Shown here: positions 30,693-42,022 of the stretch, piece after piece
How positions within the stretch are numbered: position 1 is the first letter of the stretch
Layout of the letters: each line of letters opens with the position of its first letter
NCBI RefSeq assembly: GCF_000003195.3
Contig: NC_012870.2
Location: forward strand, 24,172,501-24,236,500
Direction of reading: 5' to 3'
Origin: Sorghum bicolor
Taxonomy: Eukaryota > Streptophyta > Magnoliopsida > Poales > Poaceae
Length of the DNA stretch: 64,000 bases
Made by a program: the position numbers and the translations under genes
Notes under the pieces: generated by a model
Told to the model about the DNA's origin: nothing
What the model saw: only the letters and a program-made list of their open reading frames with translations
The model's database searches: none

Positions 30693-33600
30693 ATGGTCTC
30701 CGGTGCCGGACCCTCCGGCGGGGCAGCCCACTCCGCGTCCACCGGTGGTGGGGGCGGCTCCCCCTCCGACAGGGGCGGCGCCGCGCCCTCGGCCTCGGCG
30801 TCGGTCTCCACGCCAGCCAGCGAGAGCACCGTCGCCCGCCGCCTCAACGGACTTGACCTCCAAGGCGACGACGCGCCATCGTCTCAGCCAGCCGCGAGGT
30901 GCGTGACCCCCGCCGGCTTGATTCCATCCTTGGTCGAGTTGGGGTTTCGGCTCCCCTGCTTAATTACTTGCTCAGAGGGACTGTGTGATTGCCGTGTGAG
31001 CTAGTGGTGTTTTGCGGGTTTGAGCTAAGGGGGTTTGGTCGTGTAGATGATACCATGCCGATCTGCATTTGTTCCTGCTCTAGATTTGCCTTATGTGTGG
31101 TCTTTAGCTTGTCTGGAGTATTGGAATTGCCGAATTGGTGGCTGCTAGTGTTTTTAGAGGATCCTTTTGTCTGTTTGATAAATTTATTCTTAAATTTGTT
31201 TCTCAACTTACTGTATTAATATTGGGAATTCTAACTAGTGCTAGTGGCATATTACTTGTATTGGTTTTGCATTTGTATTTGTTCATTCTACCATGAAACT
31301 GAAACTCTGGAATGATTTTCTATAGCTCTTGTAGCAGCTCATGGCACCTTTGCACAGAGAGATGATTTTCTATTTTTTTTGCCACCTTTGGTATCTCTTG
31401 TTGATTTCTTTAGGTGTATATGTTTTCCGAGGTTGGATATTCTAGCTTATTGATTGATCTAGAGCTAGTAATGTTTAGATAACTTAAATTTTGTTTTGCT
31501 TTACCATGTTGTAACTTCAGCTTGCTACTGTTTCATATTTGGTAACTTGCATCATGTCTTATTTTCACTTATTTATCTGGCCATTTACGTAACACATTTC
31601 TAAAACACAGCTGGTTCTCTATTTATGATGCAGCAAGAAGAAAAAGAAAGGGTCACGTGCAGTTGGTCCTGACAAAAATGGCCGTGGATTGCGCCAATTT
31701 AGCATGAGAGGTGGTTTAAAGAGTTCCTTTACCACTCATACCTGTGATTTTCACTTGTTTTTGGTTTGTGTGATCATAAGAGAAATGAGATTGACATTAA
31801 AGTCTCTCTCTCTCTCTTCAACTGTGCGTGCCACAATTTTTTTAAATTATTTCTGTTTGTATCATACATGTGCTGTACTATGCTTGAATGGGCCAATTTA
31901 TTGAGCTGGAGTTCACTGCATGTTTACAAGTTTCATGAAGTTTTTATTTGTTCTTTTTCAGTCTGTGAGAAAGTTGAAAGCAAAGGGAGAACAACCTACA
32001 ATGAGGTATCCATTCTATTTTCCATGTTACAGTTACATTGTATAGCAGTTGCATTGTATACCAGCTCTTCCCAATAAGGACAACCTATATGGCTATACCT
32101 AGTCTTATTGGGTACAGTTACATTGTATCAATGTTTTCTGGTCGGCTAGTCGATCCTGGTCGACCTGGGACCGACCAGGCGATTAATCACGATTAATCAG
32201 CGACCAGGTCGATTAATCGACCCTGGTCGTCCCCCTGGTCGTCCATGGTCGTCCAGGCATATCAATTGGTCGACCTATATATATACCTCTATATATACAC
32301 TATATTATACACAATAAAGGAAGCATCAAGACTGCATTAGTGTAAACCAACATTCCTCTTCATCTTCAACTTGTGCTGGCGCCTCTAGAACAGTCCTTGA
32401 ACTCTTTTTGATGTAAACCAACATCTCCTTCTTAACTATTTCTGGAGAACTGGGACAACCAACAGCATCTCCATACCCCCCACATATCTGCCCAGTCAAA
32501 AAAGCCCAAAAACAGAGCACACAACCTGGTCGTCCATGTCCTAATCGGACGATTAATCGCGATAAGTGGACGACTAATCGGACGACCAGGTTTCTAGTCG
32601 ACCTGGTCGGGTCGGACCTCCTAATCGAGCACTCCTGACCGACCAGGATGATTAATCGCGATTAATCGGACGACCTGAAAACATTGCATTGTATAACATC
32701 CCTTTTTGCAAAGCAGAAGTTAGTATAAGCAGCCAGCGAACATTAGGTACTGCCATAGGAGTAGCATAGAAGATACAGACTCACCTCCAAAGTTTACAAG
32801 TAAACCACATGTGTTTAATCATTTGTCCCATATACTTTACACCTGTGTGGATTTTCAGCGGAAGAGCTGGTATCTCTAGAAGAGTGCTGATATTGATAAG
32901 AAGTGGCAAATAAACTGTTCCCTCCGTTCCAAATGGTAGGTCATTCTGGCTTTTCTTAGTGCATAGTTTTTGCTATGCACCTAGATATACACTATGTCTA
33001 GATGTATAGTAAAATCTATGTATCTAAAAAGGCCAAAACGATTTATAATTTTGAATGGAGTACATCATATGCTGATATGTGTAACTGTGTGTATTTGCCA
33101 CCTCTTGTCAATATCAGTGCCTTTCTGGGGCATGAAAAGCACAAACAACATCAAATTATTGTTTGTAGTTTCTTAATTTTTTTAGAAAAGGAATAACTCT
33201 TAACTAATGAACAAAATTCTGGGAAGATAATGTGGGATGAAGATTCTGCTTTGGTCCCTCCTCCACATCATTATTTTTAGTTAATGAAAACATTGCATCC
33301 CCTTTCTCCTGCATCTTCTTTTATCAATCTGCGCAGCATCAGAAAATTTATGCATATGGTGTGCATTTTTCAGGTGGCAGATGAATTGGTTGCTGAGTTT
33401 TCAGATCCCAATATTAATATTGACTCTCCAGATCCTGATAATCCCTCCGCGGTAAGAAATACCACTATGACTCTTGGTCAGTGATTTATCAAGTAGTTAA
33501 ATGCCATTCTGATTATGTTAAAATGCAGCAACAATATGATGAGAAAAATATTCGAAGAAGAGTTTATGATGCGCTGAATGTCCTAATGGCTATGGAAATT

Positions 33601-36600
33601 ATATCCAAAGATAAAAAAGAAATACAATGGAGAGGCTTGCCCAAGACAAGTATGAATGATATTGAAGAATTGAAGGTTCTGTTCCTTATCTCTAATAATA
33701 TGGATTTGCTGATAGTTCGACCCTTTCTGCTCATTTCATTAAGTTTATGCATATATTGCAGACAGAGGTCATTAGACTGAAAGGCCGGATTGACAAGAAA
33801 GCTGCATATCTGCAGGATTTACAAGATCAAGTAAGAATTGACTGGTCCCTTCTTTCTCAATTTCCTCATGATATAAGCCAATTGATAACAACAATATTTT
33901 GTGTCCCCCAATGTTATATAAAGCTATGACTGGTGGCCTATTATGCAGTGATTCATACACTTTAAACATGAAATACCTAGCATTGTAGATTTCGTGGTTT
34001 CTGTTGCACTCAAAATTAATTGCACATTTGTCCATGAGACTATTTTGAGAATAGCATTAACAATTTTAACTCTCCTGGATCTTAAATTTGGAAGCGCCAC
34101 TGCACGCTGATGTGGCACAACAACCACGTGCATACAGAATTAGGTTAATCCGTAGCTTTCTCTGGTCATTTGTTACATTATTGAAGCAAAAGGCAGAGAT
34201 ACCTTTGAGTTTATGTTGGATTTTATAATTAAAGCAAAAGTGATTCAGTTGCTACATGGATTTCAGAAATACTTCCTCCATCCCAAAATGTAAGTGCACA
34301 TCTCACATTTCGATGAGTCAACCAATCAATTGATCAAATATATTAAAAATACTAATATTCATGATACCAAATAAGAATCATTAGATTAACACGCTAGATA
34401 TTTTCATAGTAAACCTATGGATATACAAATGTTGAAACTTGAAAATAGTTGAATTGAAATGTGTGATGTGCGCTTATTTTGGGACGGAAGGAGTATATAT
34501 TTTGGAGGGTCCTGTATGGCTGAGTGATCTTTTTTTTATCTAGTTAGCTGCTCAGTGGACTTTTGTGCTACCGTCTCTCAATCAGAATTAATCATTGTAA
34601 AGTCATGTTCCAGAACATTAGTATGAAGGCGTTTTTAGTAAATGAGCCATGCCTTGTTAACTGTATTTCTCCATTGCAGATTGAGTTAGTAATGATATTT
34701 GTTCCTTCATTTTTCAATGTTGAATTTGAAATATTTTGAAACTCATTCGTTTGTTATGAGTTTTTATTTTATTTTTTTATTTTATAAGTATGTATGTCTC
34801 CAAAACTTGGTTCGACGGAATGAGCAGCTATATGGGTCAGGAGATGCACCCTCCGGTGGAGTGGCCTTGCCATTTATACTAGTTAAGGTAAAAATAATGC
34901 TCCATCTTCTCCAAACATGGATCTCGAAATACTTCATTGTATCATTATGTTTCAATGCTAGTTTCAAAAGAGAACATTTTGAGCCATTTCAGAGATATCC
35001 TAGCAAGCGAGATATCGTTGGAAGCAAATGGATATTTCAATAGAAATGTTCCACCATCCAAAGGCCTATTTAGTTATTTAGACTTTCACAGTGTCCACTT
35101 TCTATTTAGGCCTTGTTTAGTTCCCAAAAAGGTGCAAAAAAATTTCAAGATTCCCTGTCACATCGAATCTTACGGCGCATGCATGGAGCATTAAATATAG
35201 ACGAAAATAGAAACTAATTGCACAGTTTGTCTGTAATTTGCGAGACGAATCTTTTGAGCCTAGTTAGTTCATGATTGGACAATATTTGTCAAATACAAAC
35301 GAAATTGCTACAGTACCCGAAGCCAAAAAATTTTGTGAACTGAACAAGGCCTTAGTCACATGCTACATATTGATCAAGAAGTTTAATTGTTTTAGGCTAA
35401 CTGATATTTAACTTCAAAGTCTTAAATTCATAAAAGAACAAGGTTTTAATATATGACTAATTTCCATAAAAGTTCCCATTGTTGAGTTTGGGACATAGAT
35501 TTTGAATTAGAGGAGTTGCAGCTCAGTAGTTGGAATCCGAGCAAGTTCTTGAAAACACTGTGAACTAGCTAGCTGGTTCATCTTTTGTTTAGTGGCTGGT
35601 GGGTACCACAACATTTTTTTTGAAATTGGGGGTATCTTTATGTTGCTTTATGTTAGATGACACATGGGTAGCTGGCCCAATGGGCTGCTCGGTTGATGTC
35701 ACTATGGGCCATGCACCCACACATAGTTAGGTTGTTAGGATGGTTATGGTTGAGTCATTATAGGCAAGGATCGCAGTAGATTGTTTCTGTTCTATAAGCC
35801 AAACCCTAGGTCATCCGGTCATCCTTGTCGATATGTGTAACCTTTTATCCTCCATAATCCCATCAATTTCGTGCCATATTCTTACATGGTATTAGGCTGG
35901 TCGATCCTCGACCTTCTGCTTCCGCTCAAAACCTAACTCCATCCTCCAGCTGTCATGCCTATAGGGCTGCCGCCGGCCTCCTTCGCTTCCCTTGGCACTG
36001 TCACTGATGACTGCTCCAAGGCTGCTGCAGCCGCCGATAGCGGGCGCGTGGCAGCCACCAAAGCTGAGGAAGCTGCACGCGCCCTAGCACATCACTGCCA
36101 CTGCCAAGGCACATGGTGGCACTCTGGCACTGATGGTGCCGATGCCCTGGAGGCTGCTGAGCACGAAGCTGCCACCGCTGCCAAGGATCGCTAGGACACC
36201 ATTGACCACGAGGATTTCACTTCGGAGCGCGCAACCATCCAGGCCAATGATGACCGTGCTGGGTCCGACGGGGAGTTAGTGCACACGGACCCCCTCCCCT
36301 TCATGATCTGCTCCTTCTCCATGAGACTGCCGCCTTGGCCAATCTCTATGCCCACGCCCATGCCCATGCCCACGCCCATGCCCATGCCTAGATGGTTGCT
36401 GTACAGAACGTCTGCACCCTGGTGCCTCTCATCCTTGACCTCATCTTTGGCCACTACTCTAGGTGGCACGAGCTCTTCCTCCGCTCTTGGGAAGTACTCC
36501 CTTGAGGTCCATGTCCTCAGCGACGACCCTGACCGAACTCTACCAGATTGGATGCGCCTGGACTGTGAGGTCAAGTCAGTGCTCCTCAGCACGATCTGCA

Positions 36601-38056
36601 ACTAGTTGGTCAGGACGGTGTTGAAACACCGTGTCTCTGCATGCGCTGCCTGGCTCACCATTGAGACCTAGTTTCTCGGCAACCAGGAATGTGTGCACTC
36701 TACCTCGATGCAGAGTTTTGCTACTTCGTTCAAGGCGATCCCTTGATCGTGGACTACTGCCGATGCTTCAAGATCATGGCCGACGCCCTCTCCGATCTTG
36801 GTAAGCCTGTGGTTGACCACGCCCTCGTACTCAATGTCATCCATGGCTTCACTGAGAAATTCACCGCCATCGGCATGCATCTTCCATGAAGCTGGCCTTT
36901 CTCCACCTTCCTCAAGGCACGCACGAACCTGTTGATGGAGGAGCTGAGCATTGGTGCCATGTGTCTGTTGTTATGACTTTTGAATTGGTCTGTTTTAGTG
37001 AACTATAATGGCAATAATCATTAGCATTAAGGTCATGCAGAAGCATTCTTAGTGAACTCTTGTTGCTTTGCTACCATTACATCTGTTCATCACTTTTATT
37101 CCTTGTGTTATGCCTTCTCAACTTCATTATGCAAGTTCCTTAATTTTTTTTGGCCGTGATGTGCAAAATAACAGTTACCACCATTTGTTGTGTAACCAGA
37201 CACGTCCTCATGCAACTGTAGAAGTGGAGATATCAGAAGATATGCAGCTTGTGCATTTTGACTTCAATAGGTAAGACAAGAATTACATTCTGTTTCTCTT
37301 TGCATTATATATCTTGTGAGCCAGATAAACAGTCTTTAATAACATATGTATCTCCTGATTTTGGACTCCTAATGAAAAGATGTCCGTTCATAAGAATGTG
37401 TTAAATCTATACATCTTCTGGATGGTTCAACAATTTTATTCCATGATTCTTATGCAATTAGCACATGAAACTGTCTTTAATGATTTGTGAATTCTAGGTT
37501 GCCTGATTTTTTTTTGAATGTACAGCCTGTCTATTTCTAATCAGGGGGCTCTAATAACTTTGGTCCCTGTCCTAATCTGTGAGAAGATGGAATGCCATTT
37601 TGTTGAATTATTATAATTCACTTGAGAACAACTAACTAGCCTTTTTACTCACATGAACTGATGAGCGTTTTCTCATTTCTGTAATTTAGACATTTTCAAT
37701 TTTTTTTGCTTTGCCTTCAAGGTCTTATGTTCATTCTGAAGGCATTATGTCATTACAACTGAGCATGAAGAGCTCTTGAGTGCTAAACCCTTGCTGACTC
37801 GCATATTCTCAAAAATAAATGCAGCACTCCTTTCGAGTTGCAGGATGATACCTTTGTACTGAAAGCAATGGGATTATCTGGCAAAGAAGAAAATGATTGT
37901 ACACAAGCTCCTGTTGTGAATGGAGGTGAGTGCTCAAGTACACCGAACAATTATTGGCATCAGTCACCGCAGCCTCCAGGACCAAGAGGAGTTAGGGTAC
38001 CGAACTCGCCTCCTATTCCAGGGATACTAAAAGGGCGCGTCAAGCATGAACACTAG
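30693..38056 (+). CDS. DPB: DP transcription factor, E2F dimerisation partner (DPB-like)
   Basis: Nine exons: 30693-30898, 31634-31710, 31962-32005, 33374-33451, 33529-33675, 33762-33830, 34789-34887, 37200-37270, 37825-38056. They sum to 1023 nt (340 aa) with every phase closing. DP proteins pair with E2F to bind G1/S promoters under retinoblastoma control in the nucleus. Seen: a Gly/Ser/Ala-rich N-terminus, a basic KKKKKGSR patch near residue 70, the winged-helix DNA-binding domain (about 88-172) with the DNA-contact motif RRRVYDAL at 144-151, a coiled-coil dimerisation segment (about 180-215, [20 protein letters not shown]), then the DP domain ([20 protein letters not shown]), and a Pro-rich tail. 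The exon 7 acceptor (TATAAG|TATG) is the weakest splice call. No stop or frameshift seen. Confidence 0.93.
32129..32686. mobile_element. hAT-type MITE in DP intron 3, TSD CATTGTAT
   Basis: 558 bp with inverted ends CAATGTTTTC / GAAAACATTG and an exact 8-bp duplication CATTGTAT (32121-32128, 32687-32694). Both ends are packed with CCTGGTCG and CGATTAATCG words in both orientations, like the subterminal transposase-binding repeats of hAT elements. The middle (32320-32520) is unrelated AT-rich sequence with a 64-codon open frame on the minus strand that I cannot assign. Confidence 0.85.
32920..33060. mobile_element. Stowaway-like MITE in DP intron 3
   Basis: Ends CTCCGTTCCAAATGG and TTTTGAATGGAG followed by TA; about 140 bp, strongly self-complementary (TGCATAGTTTTTGCTATGCA inside). 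Typical Tc1/mariner-derived Stowaway layout, though the left TA is not clear. Confidence 0.6.
34272..34493. mobile_element. Stowaway MITE in DP intron 6, TSD TA
   Basis: Ends CTTCCTCCATCCCAAAATG and TTTTGGGACGGAAGGAG, with TA on both sides (34270-34271, 34494-34495); 222 bp. Confidence 0.85.
35109..35351. mobile_element. GGCCTTGTTTAG Tourist-like MITE in DP intron 7, TSD TTA
   Basis: GGCCTTGTTTAGTTCCC ... GAACTGAACAAGGCC with TTA at 35106-35108 and 35352-35354; 243 bp and well preserved. Confidence 0.9.
35651..36960 (+). pseudogene. Copia LTR-gag fragment in DP intron 7
   Basis: A short LTR-like sequence (35651-35886, TGTTAGATGAC ... TTACA) is followed at once by TGGTATTAGGC, a near match to the initiator-Met primer site of copia elements. 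After it comes a degenerate gag-like reading: [16 protein letters not shown] text near 36460, SDYCR-like [18 protein letters not shown] at about 36758, and [16 protein letters not shown] near 36830. These match the UBN2-type gag of grass copia elements. Several stops break the frame. No pol and no second LTR are present, so it is a 5' fragment or gag-only derivative. Confidence 0.65.
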
Positions 38057-38430
38057 GCTTTAACATGCTTGGTGGTGTTGAATGAGTTATTTCTTTTATT
38101 GTTCCCCAGCTAGTTTTGCTTGTAGAAAATTCTCGTAAATTATGCCGGTAGGGGCAATCATTGTCTAATTTGACTTTGCTGATGCCTAGCTCACATCAAC
38201 TCCTAGTATCAGTTATCTGGTCGAGGAAAAGAATCTTCGGTTAAGTGTAATTGTGTAGTTTATCTTCTTGAAATGGTTGGCATATCGTATCTATGGGACA
38301 TATTGCATTAGATTTTATACTTTTTTTATGACGTTTGTGTGTGGCGGAATTCAGATTTTAGGAATACAGTGTTGTCAGTGCACTCCAACTGATGGCAATG
38401 GTACGTATTGAATTCAGATTTTATATATAC

Positions 38431-38436
38431 AATAAA
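38431..38436 (+). terminator. Possible polyadenylation signal of the DP gene
   Basis: AATAAA about 375 bp after the stop codon. It lies between two copies of a 26-bp direct repeat (starting 38390 and 38470), which may be recent. Confidence 0.35.
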
Positions 38437-38815
38437 AGGCAAATGTTTGTTTACAGTTCAGTTGCTTTCTGATGGCAATGGTACGTATTGAATTCCTGTA
38501 TTTTTTTTACTATGTATCTTTGCTCTTTGCAAAATCATATTTTTACAAGCGCGAGCTGTAACAATTTTTCTTATTGAGCAAAAATCAGGTAGGACATTCA
38601 ATGGCTGAATTGGTCTATCAAATCTCAGGGTTGGCCTCTTTCCTTGCCCCCTTGTGTTGACAAGGAAACAAGAAAGAGACCCGTTAGAATCAGTCATGTA
38701 TTGTTTCTAAAAAGAATCTGTCATGTCTGTCTCCTAGCAACTTTAGGACATTAAGTATGACAGATGAAAGAACATACTACCCGCAGTACTTGCATACTGA
38801 TAGGTGATTGTTTTA

Positions 38816-39248
38816 GGCTCTGTTTAGGCCTTGTTTAGTCCCCACCAAAATCCAAAATGTTTTCAAGATTTTCTGTCTCATCGAATATTACGACACATGC
38901 ATGAAGCATTAAATGTAATCTTTTGAACTTAGTACATAATTGAATAATATTTGTTAAATACAAACGAAAGTGCTGCAGTAGTGAAATCTAAAAAATCTTC
39001 ACAACTAAACAAGGCCTTAGTTCCTAAAAATTTCTCATTTTTTTTAAATTTTTTCGTCACATCGAATCTTTGGACATATGCATAGAGTATCACATATAGA
39101 TAAAAAAATAATTAATTGTACATTTTGTCTGTAATTTGTGAAACGAATCTTTTGAGCCTAGTTAGTTCATGATTAGACAATAATTATTAAATACAAACAA
39201 AAGTGCTATAGTAGCCAAACCTATTTTTTTCACCAACTAAACAAGGCC
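38816..39248. mobile_element. Tourist-like MITE interrupted by a sister copy
   Basis: The outer element starts GGCTCTGTTTA after TTA (38813-38815), is interrupted, resumes at 39020 (GTTCCTAAAAATTTC) and ends CTAAACAAGGCC before TTA (39249-39251). Confidence 0.8.
38827..39016. mobile_element. Inner Tourist-like MITE, TSD TTA
   Basis: GGCCTTGTTTAGTCCCC ... AACTAAACAAGGCC with TTA at 38824-38826 and 39017-39019. It sits inside the terminal repeat of the outer copy; its own middle carries a deletion. Confidence 0.85.
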
Positions 39249-39251
39249 TTA

Positions 39252-40031
39252 ATAGCATTTACTAAGAGCATCCAACTGTGGATGCAGTAAATATGAGGAG
39301 ACATTGAGAAAAATAAATGAGGCTAGTGGACCATTCGATCTTTTAGAGATTGATTTATTTATAGATAAATTTTTGAATGATGAATCTATTTATTTTCCCT
39401 AATAATTTTCACTTCTTTTTTGTATCTTTATATTTTTTGGATTACCTCATAATAAACATTTTTTTTATAATAACTCAGTAGAGCAACTCAGCTGTTTTGA
39501 AATAGTTATTTGGCAAAATAGTTTCAACAGCAGATTTATACATGGATAAAAGAAAGAAATGTTGGGGTGGGGGTGTGGGGGGGGGGGGTTTAAGGTAGAA
39601 TAAGCTATTTTTTTTAGTTTCATGCCAACTCATGTCTTTATGAGAGCAGAAGAAAAATGACTTCACCCATAAAGCTATTTTAGAAAAGACTATTTGGTAA
39701 AAAAAAGCAACTATGAATTATTATTATTTTAGAAATGACTTCACCCATATAGCCCATAAAGCTATTATGAGTTATGCCAAATAGACCCTTAAGCTTATTC
39801 TTGGTAGTTGGTACAATAACATGGGGTCGGGGCCAGTAAAGGCGAGTTTTCTACGTACCTGATCTGACTCTTCGACGCCAAACTCATTGCATGCAGCGAC
39901 GGAGCCAACGGTGGGGCTCCAGCCCCCCCTACGGCCGTAGAACCCACGTAGCCCCTCCTTAGCCCCTCCAACAAATTTTTATTATTGATGCTCTTCAAGA
40001 AGGGGCTGAAATTATCTTAAGGTAGCAGAAG
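39252..40031. other. Intergenic, no gene seen
   Basis: AT-rich, with a G-run near 39568-39588. The segment at 39890-39990 (GCGACGGAGCC ... GCCCCTCC) continues after the SIRE element as a repeat (GATTCGTCACTG near 52170), so the SIRE element appears to have entered an older repeat. Confidence 0.5.
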
Positions 40032-40036
40032 CCTCC

Positions 40037-41573
40037 TGAAAGGATCAAGATGCCCAAGAGGGGGGGGTGAATTGGGCTTCTCTAAAAATTTAAGCAACCT
40101 ATAAGCTCCAATTCAACCCCTTGTGCCTAGTGTGACTTAGAGAGCTACCGGATAAAAAGTTTTGCAACCTAGTTCCAATCCTATTCTAGCATGACAATTC
40201 TAAGAATGTAAGAGCACAAAGTAAATGCTAGAAAGTAAAGGAGTAGTGGAAGAAAGTGCTCGGCGATGTTTTGCCGAGGTATCGGAGAGTCGCCACTCTC
40301 CACTAATCCTCGTTGGAGCACCCGCGCAAGGGTCTTGCTCCCCCTTGGTCCGCGCAAGGACCAAGTGCTCTCTACGGGCTGATTCTTTGACACTCCGTCG
40401 CGGTGAATCGCCCAAAACCGCTCACAAGCTTGACACTAGCCACCCACAAGAACTCCGGGCGGTCTTCGTGCCTCCAATCACCACCGAACCGTCTAGGTGA
40501 TGGCGATCACCAAGAGTAACAAGCAAAGAACTCTCACTTGACCCAAACAAGGCTCTAGAGAGTGGTGGATGCACACTTGACTCTTGGAATTCACTAGAGA
40601 AGGATTCTCTCAAGAAATCACTCAAATCTCAATCCTCTCTAGGCTCTTGCAACTCTCTTGCTCCACAACAAGGTTCTCTGATGTTCAAATGGGCAAGAGA
40701 CCTCTCATGGACGAGGTGGAGGAGTATAAATACTATCCATGAAGTCCAAAGGTCGGCCAACCGTTTTCCACTGAAGACGGGGTCACCGGACGCACATTAT
40801 GTTGCACCGGACGCACTGCACCGAGCGTCCGGTGCTTCACAACGGCTACCTGTACTTCTCTCTGACAGGTCACCGGACGCTAACTCTCAGCGTCCGGTGC
40901 ACCGTCCGGTGCTCGGGGAAACTTTACAAGCTCCCTGCGCATGGGACCGGATGCTACCCAGTGCGTCCGGTGCTAGCGTCTGGTGCTCAGGGAAGGCTTG
41001 CAACCTCCCTGGGTATGGGACCGGACGCTACCCGGTGCGTCCGGTGCTAGCGTCCGGTGCCTAACCCTAAGCACCACGCTGTTCCAACGGCTAAGGACCT
41101 CACCGGACGCACTCACAGAGCGTCCGGTGCACCTTTGGGCACCCAAACTTCGTCGAAACGCGATCGCTCCAAAACGAAGTTGGTTCCTCTCGATCTAAGG
41201 ACTATCTCTGCGCTGCCTAGTGCTAGGTTTACTAAGTGTGCACCACACCTAAACCTAAAGCCTTGCCTAAGTCAAGCTACTAGATCAAAGCCACTCTTAA
41301 TAGTACGGTCAAAGGAAAACAAAGTCCTAAACTACTCTAAGTGCCCTTCTTCACCATATGGCACTTAGACCTAATCTAGTCTTGACGATGTCCATCCGTT
41401 CTTTGAAAACCGAAACGATTTCCACTATTAAGTTGGCATGTACGTCCCTGTTCATCGAGTACCTATTTACCATGACCTTACCTATGACTTTGCCTCTGCA
41501 AAACACACGTTGGTCATAGTAATCCATAATGTCATTAATCACCGAAAATACTAGGGGCCTAGATGCTCTTTCA
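40037..41573 (-). repeat. 3' LTR of the SIRE element, 1537 bp
   Basis: Left copy in + coordinates. It contains a cluster of CACCGGACGC/GCGTCCGGTG motifs at about 40782-41130 and a GTATAAATAC sequence near 40727. It lacks one motif unit that the right LTR has near 51690. Confidence 0.95.
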
Positions 41574-41590
41574 ATCTCCCCCTTTTTGGT
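41574..41590 (-). other. Polypurine tract of the SIRE element
   Basis: The minus strand reads CCAAAAAGGGGGAGAT directly before the LTR start TGAAAGAGC. Confidence 0.9.
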
Positions 41591-42022
41591 GATTGATGAC
41601 AACCTCGTGTATGAAGAGAGTTGAGGTTTTTAAAGTGACTTGGTTTCAATAAGCATGTTACAATAAGATCAAAGAGATTAGTCATGCTTATATCAACCAA
41701 GTCCAATACCCTGCATCCAAATATGTGAGTGGTATATGACAGGATGTAAACATAAGGCTCATAAGTACATCGGAGTACAACGCGGAAGCAAAGATAATAT
41801 GAGCCAAAACACATGTCATTAAGATATCACAATAACCACAAGTCATGTCTCACAACCATAGAATCTCACACAAGTGCAAAGCATAAGAGTAAACATGATG
41901 CATGATAAGGTAGTAGCACACATGAAAAGTATCTCAAAAGAATAAACTCCTAAACACTAGCTCCCCCTAACTCCTAACTCTCATACGCACTCTCTCCCTC
42001 TTTGGCATCAAGCGCCAAAAAC

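Noticed and set aside
30426..30863. 145-codon minus-strand ORF over DP exon 1
   Set aside because: Gly/Arg-rich antisense reading of a GC-rich first exon; no domain and no splice context.
34680..34700. Alternative DP exon at TTGCAG|ATTGAG
   Set aside because: Good acceptor, but the following frame stops at once and does not match DP proteins; the acceptor at 34788 restores the conserved sequence.
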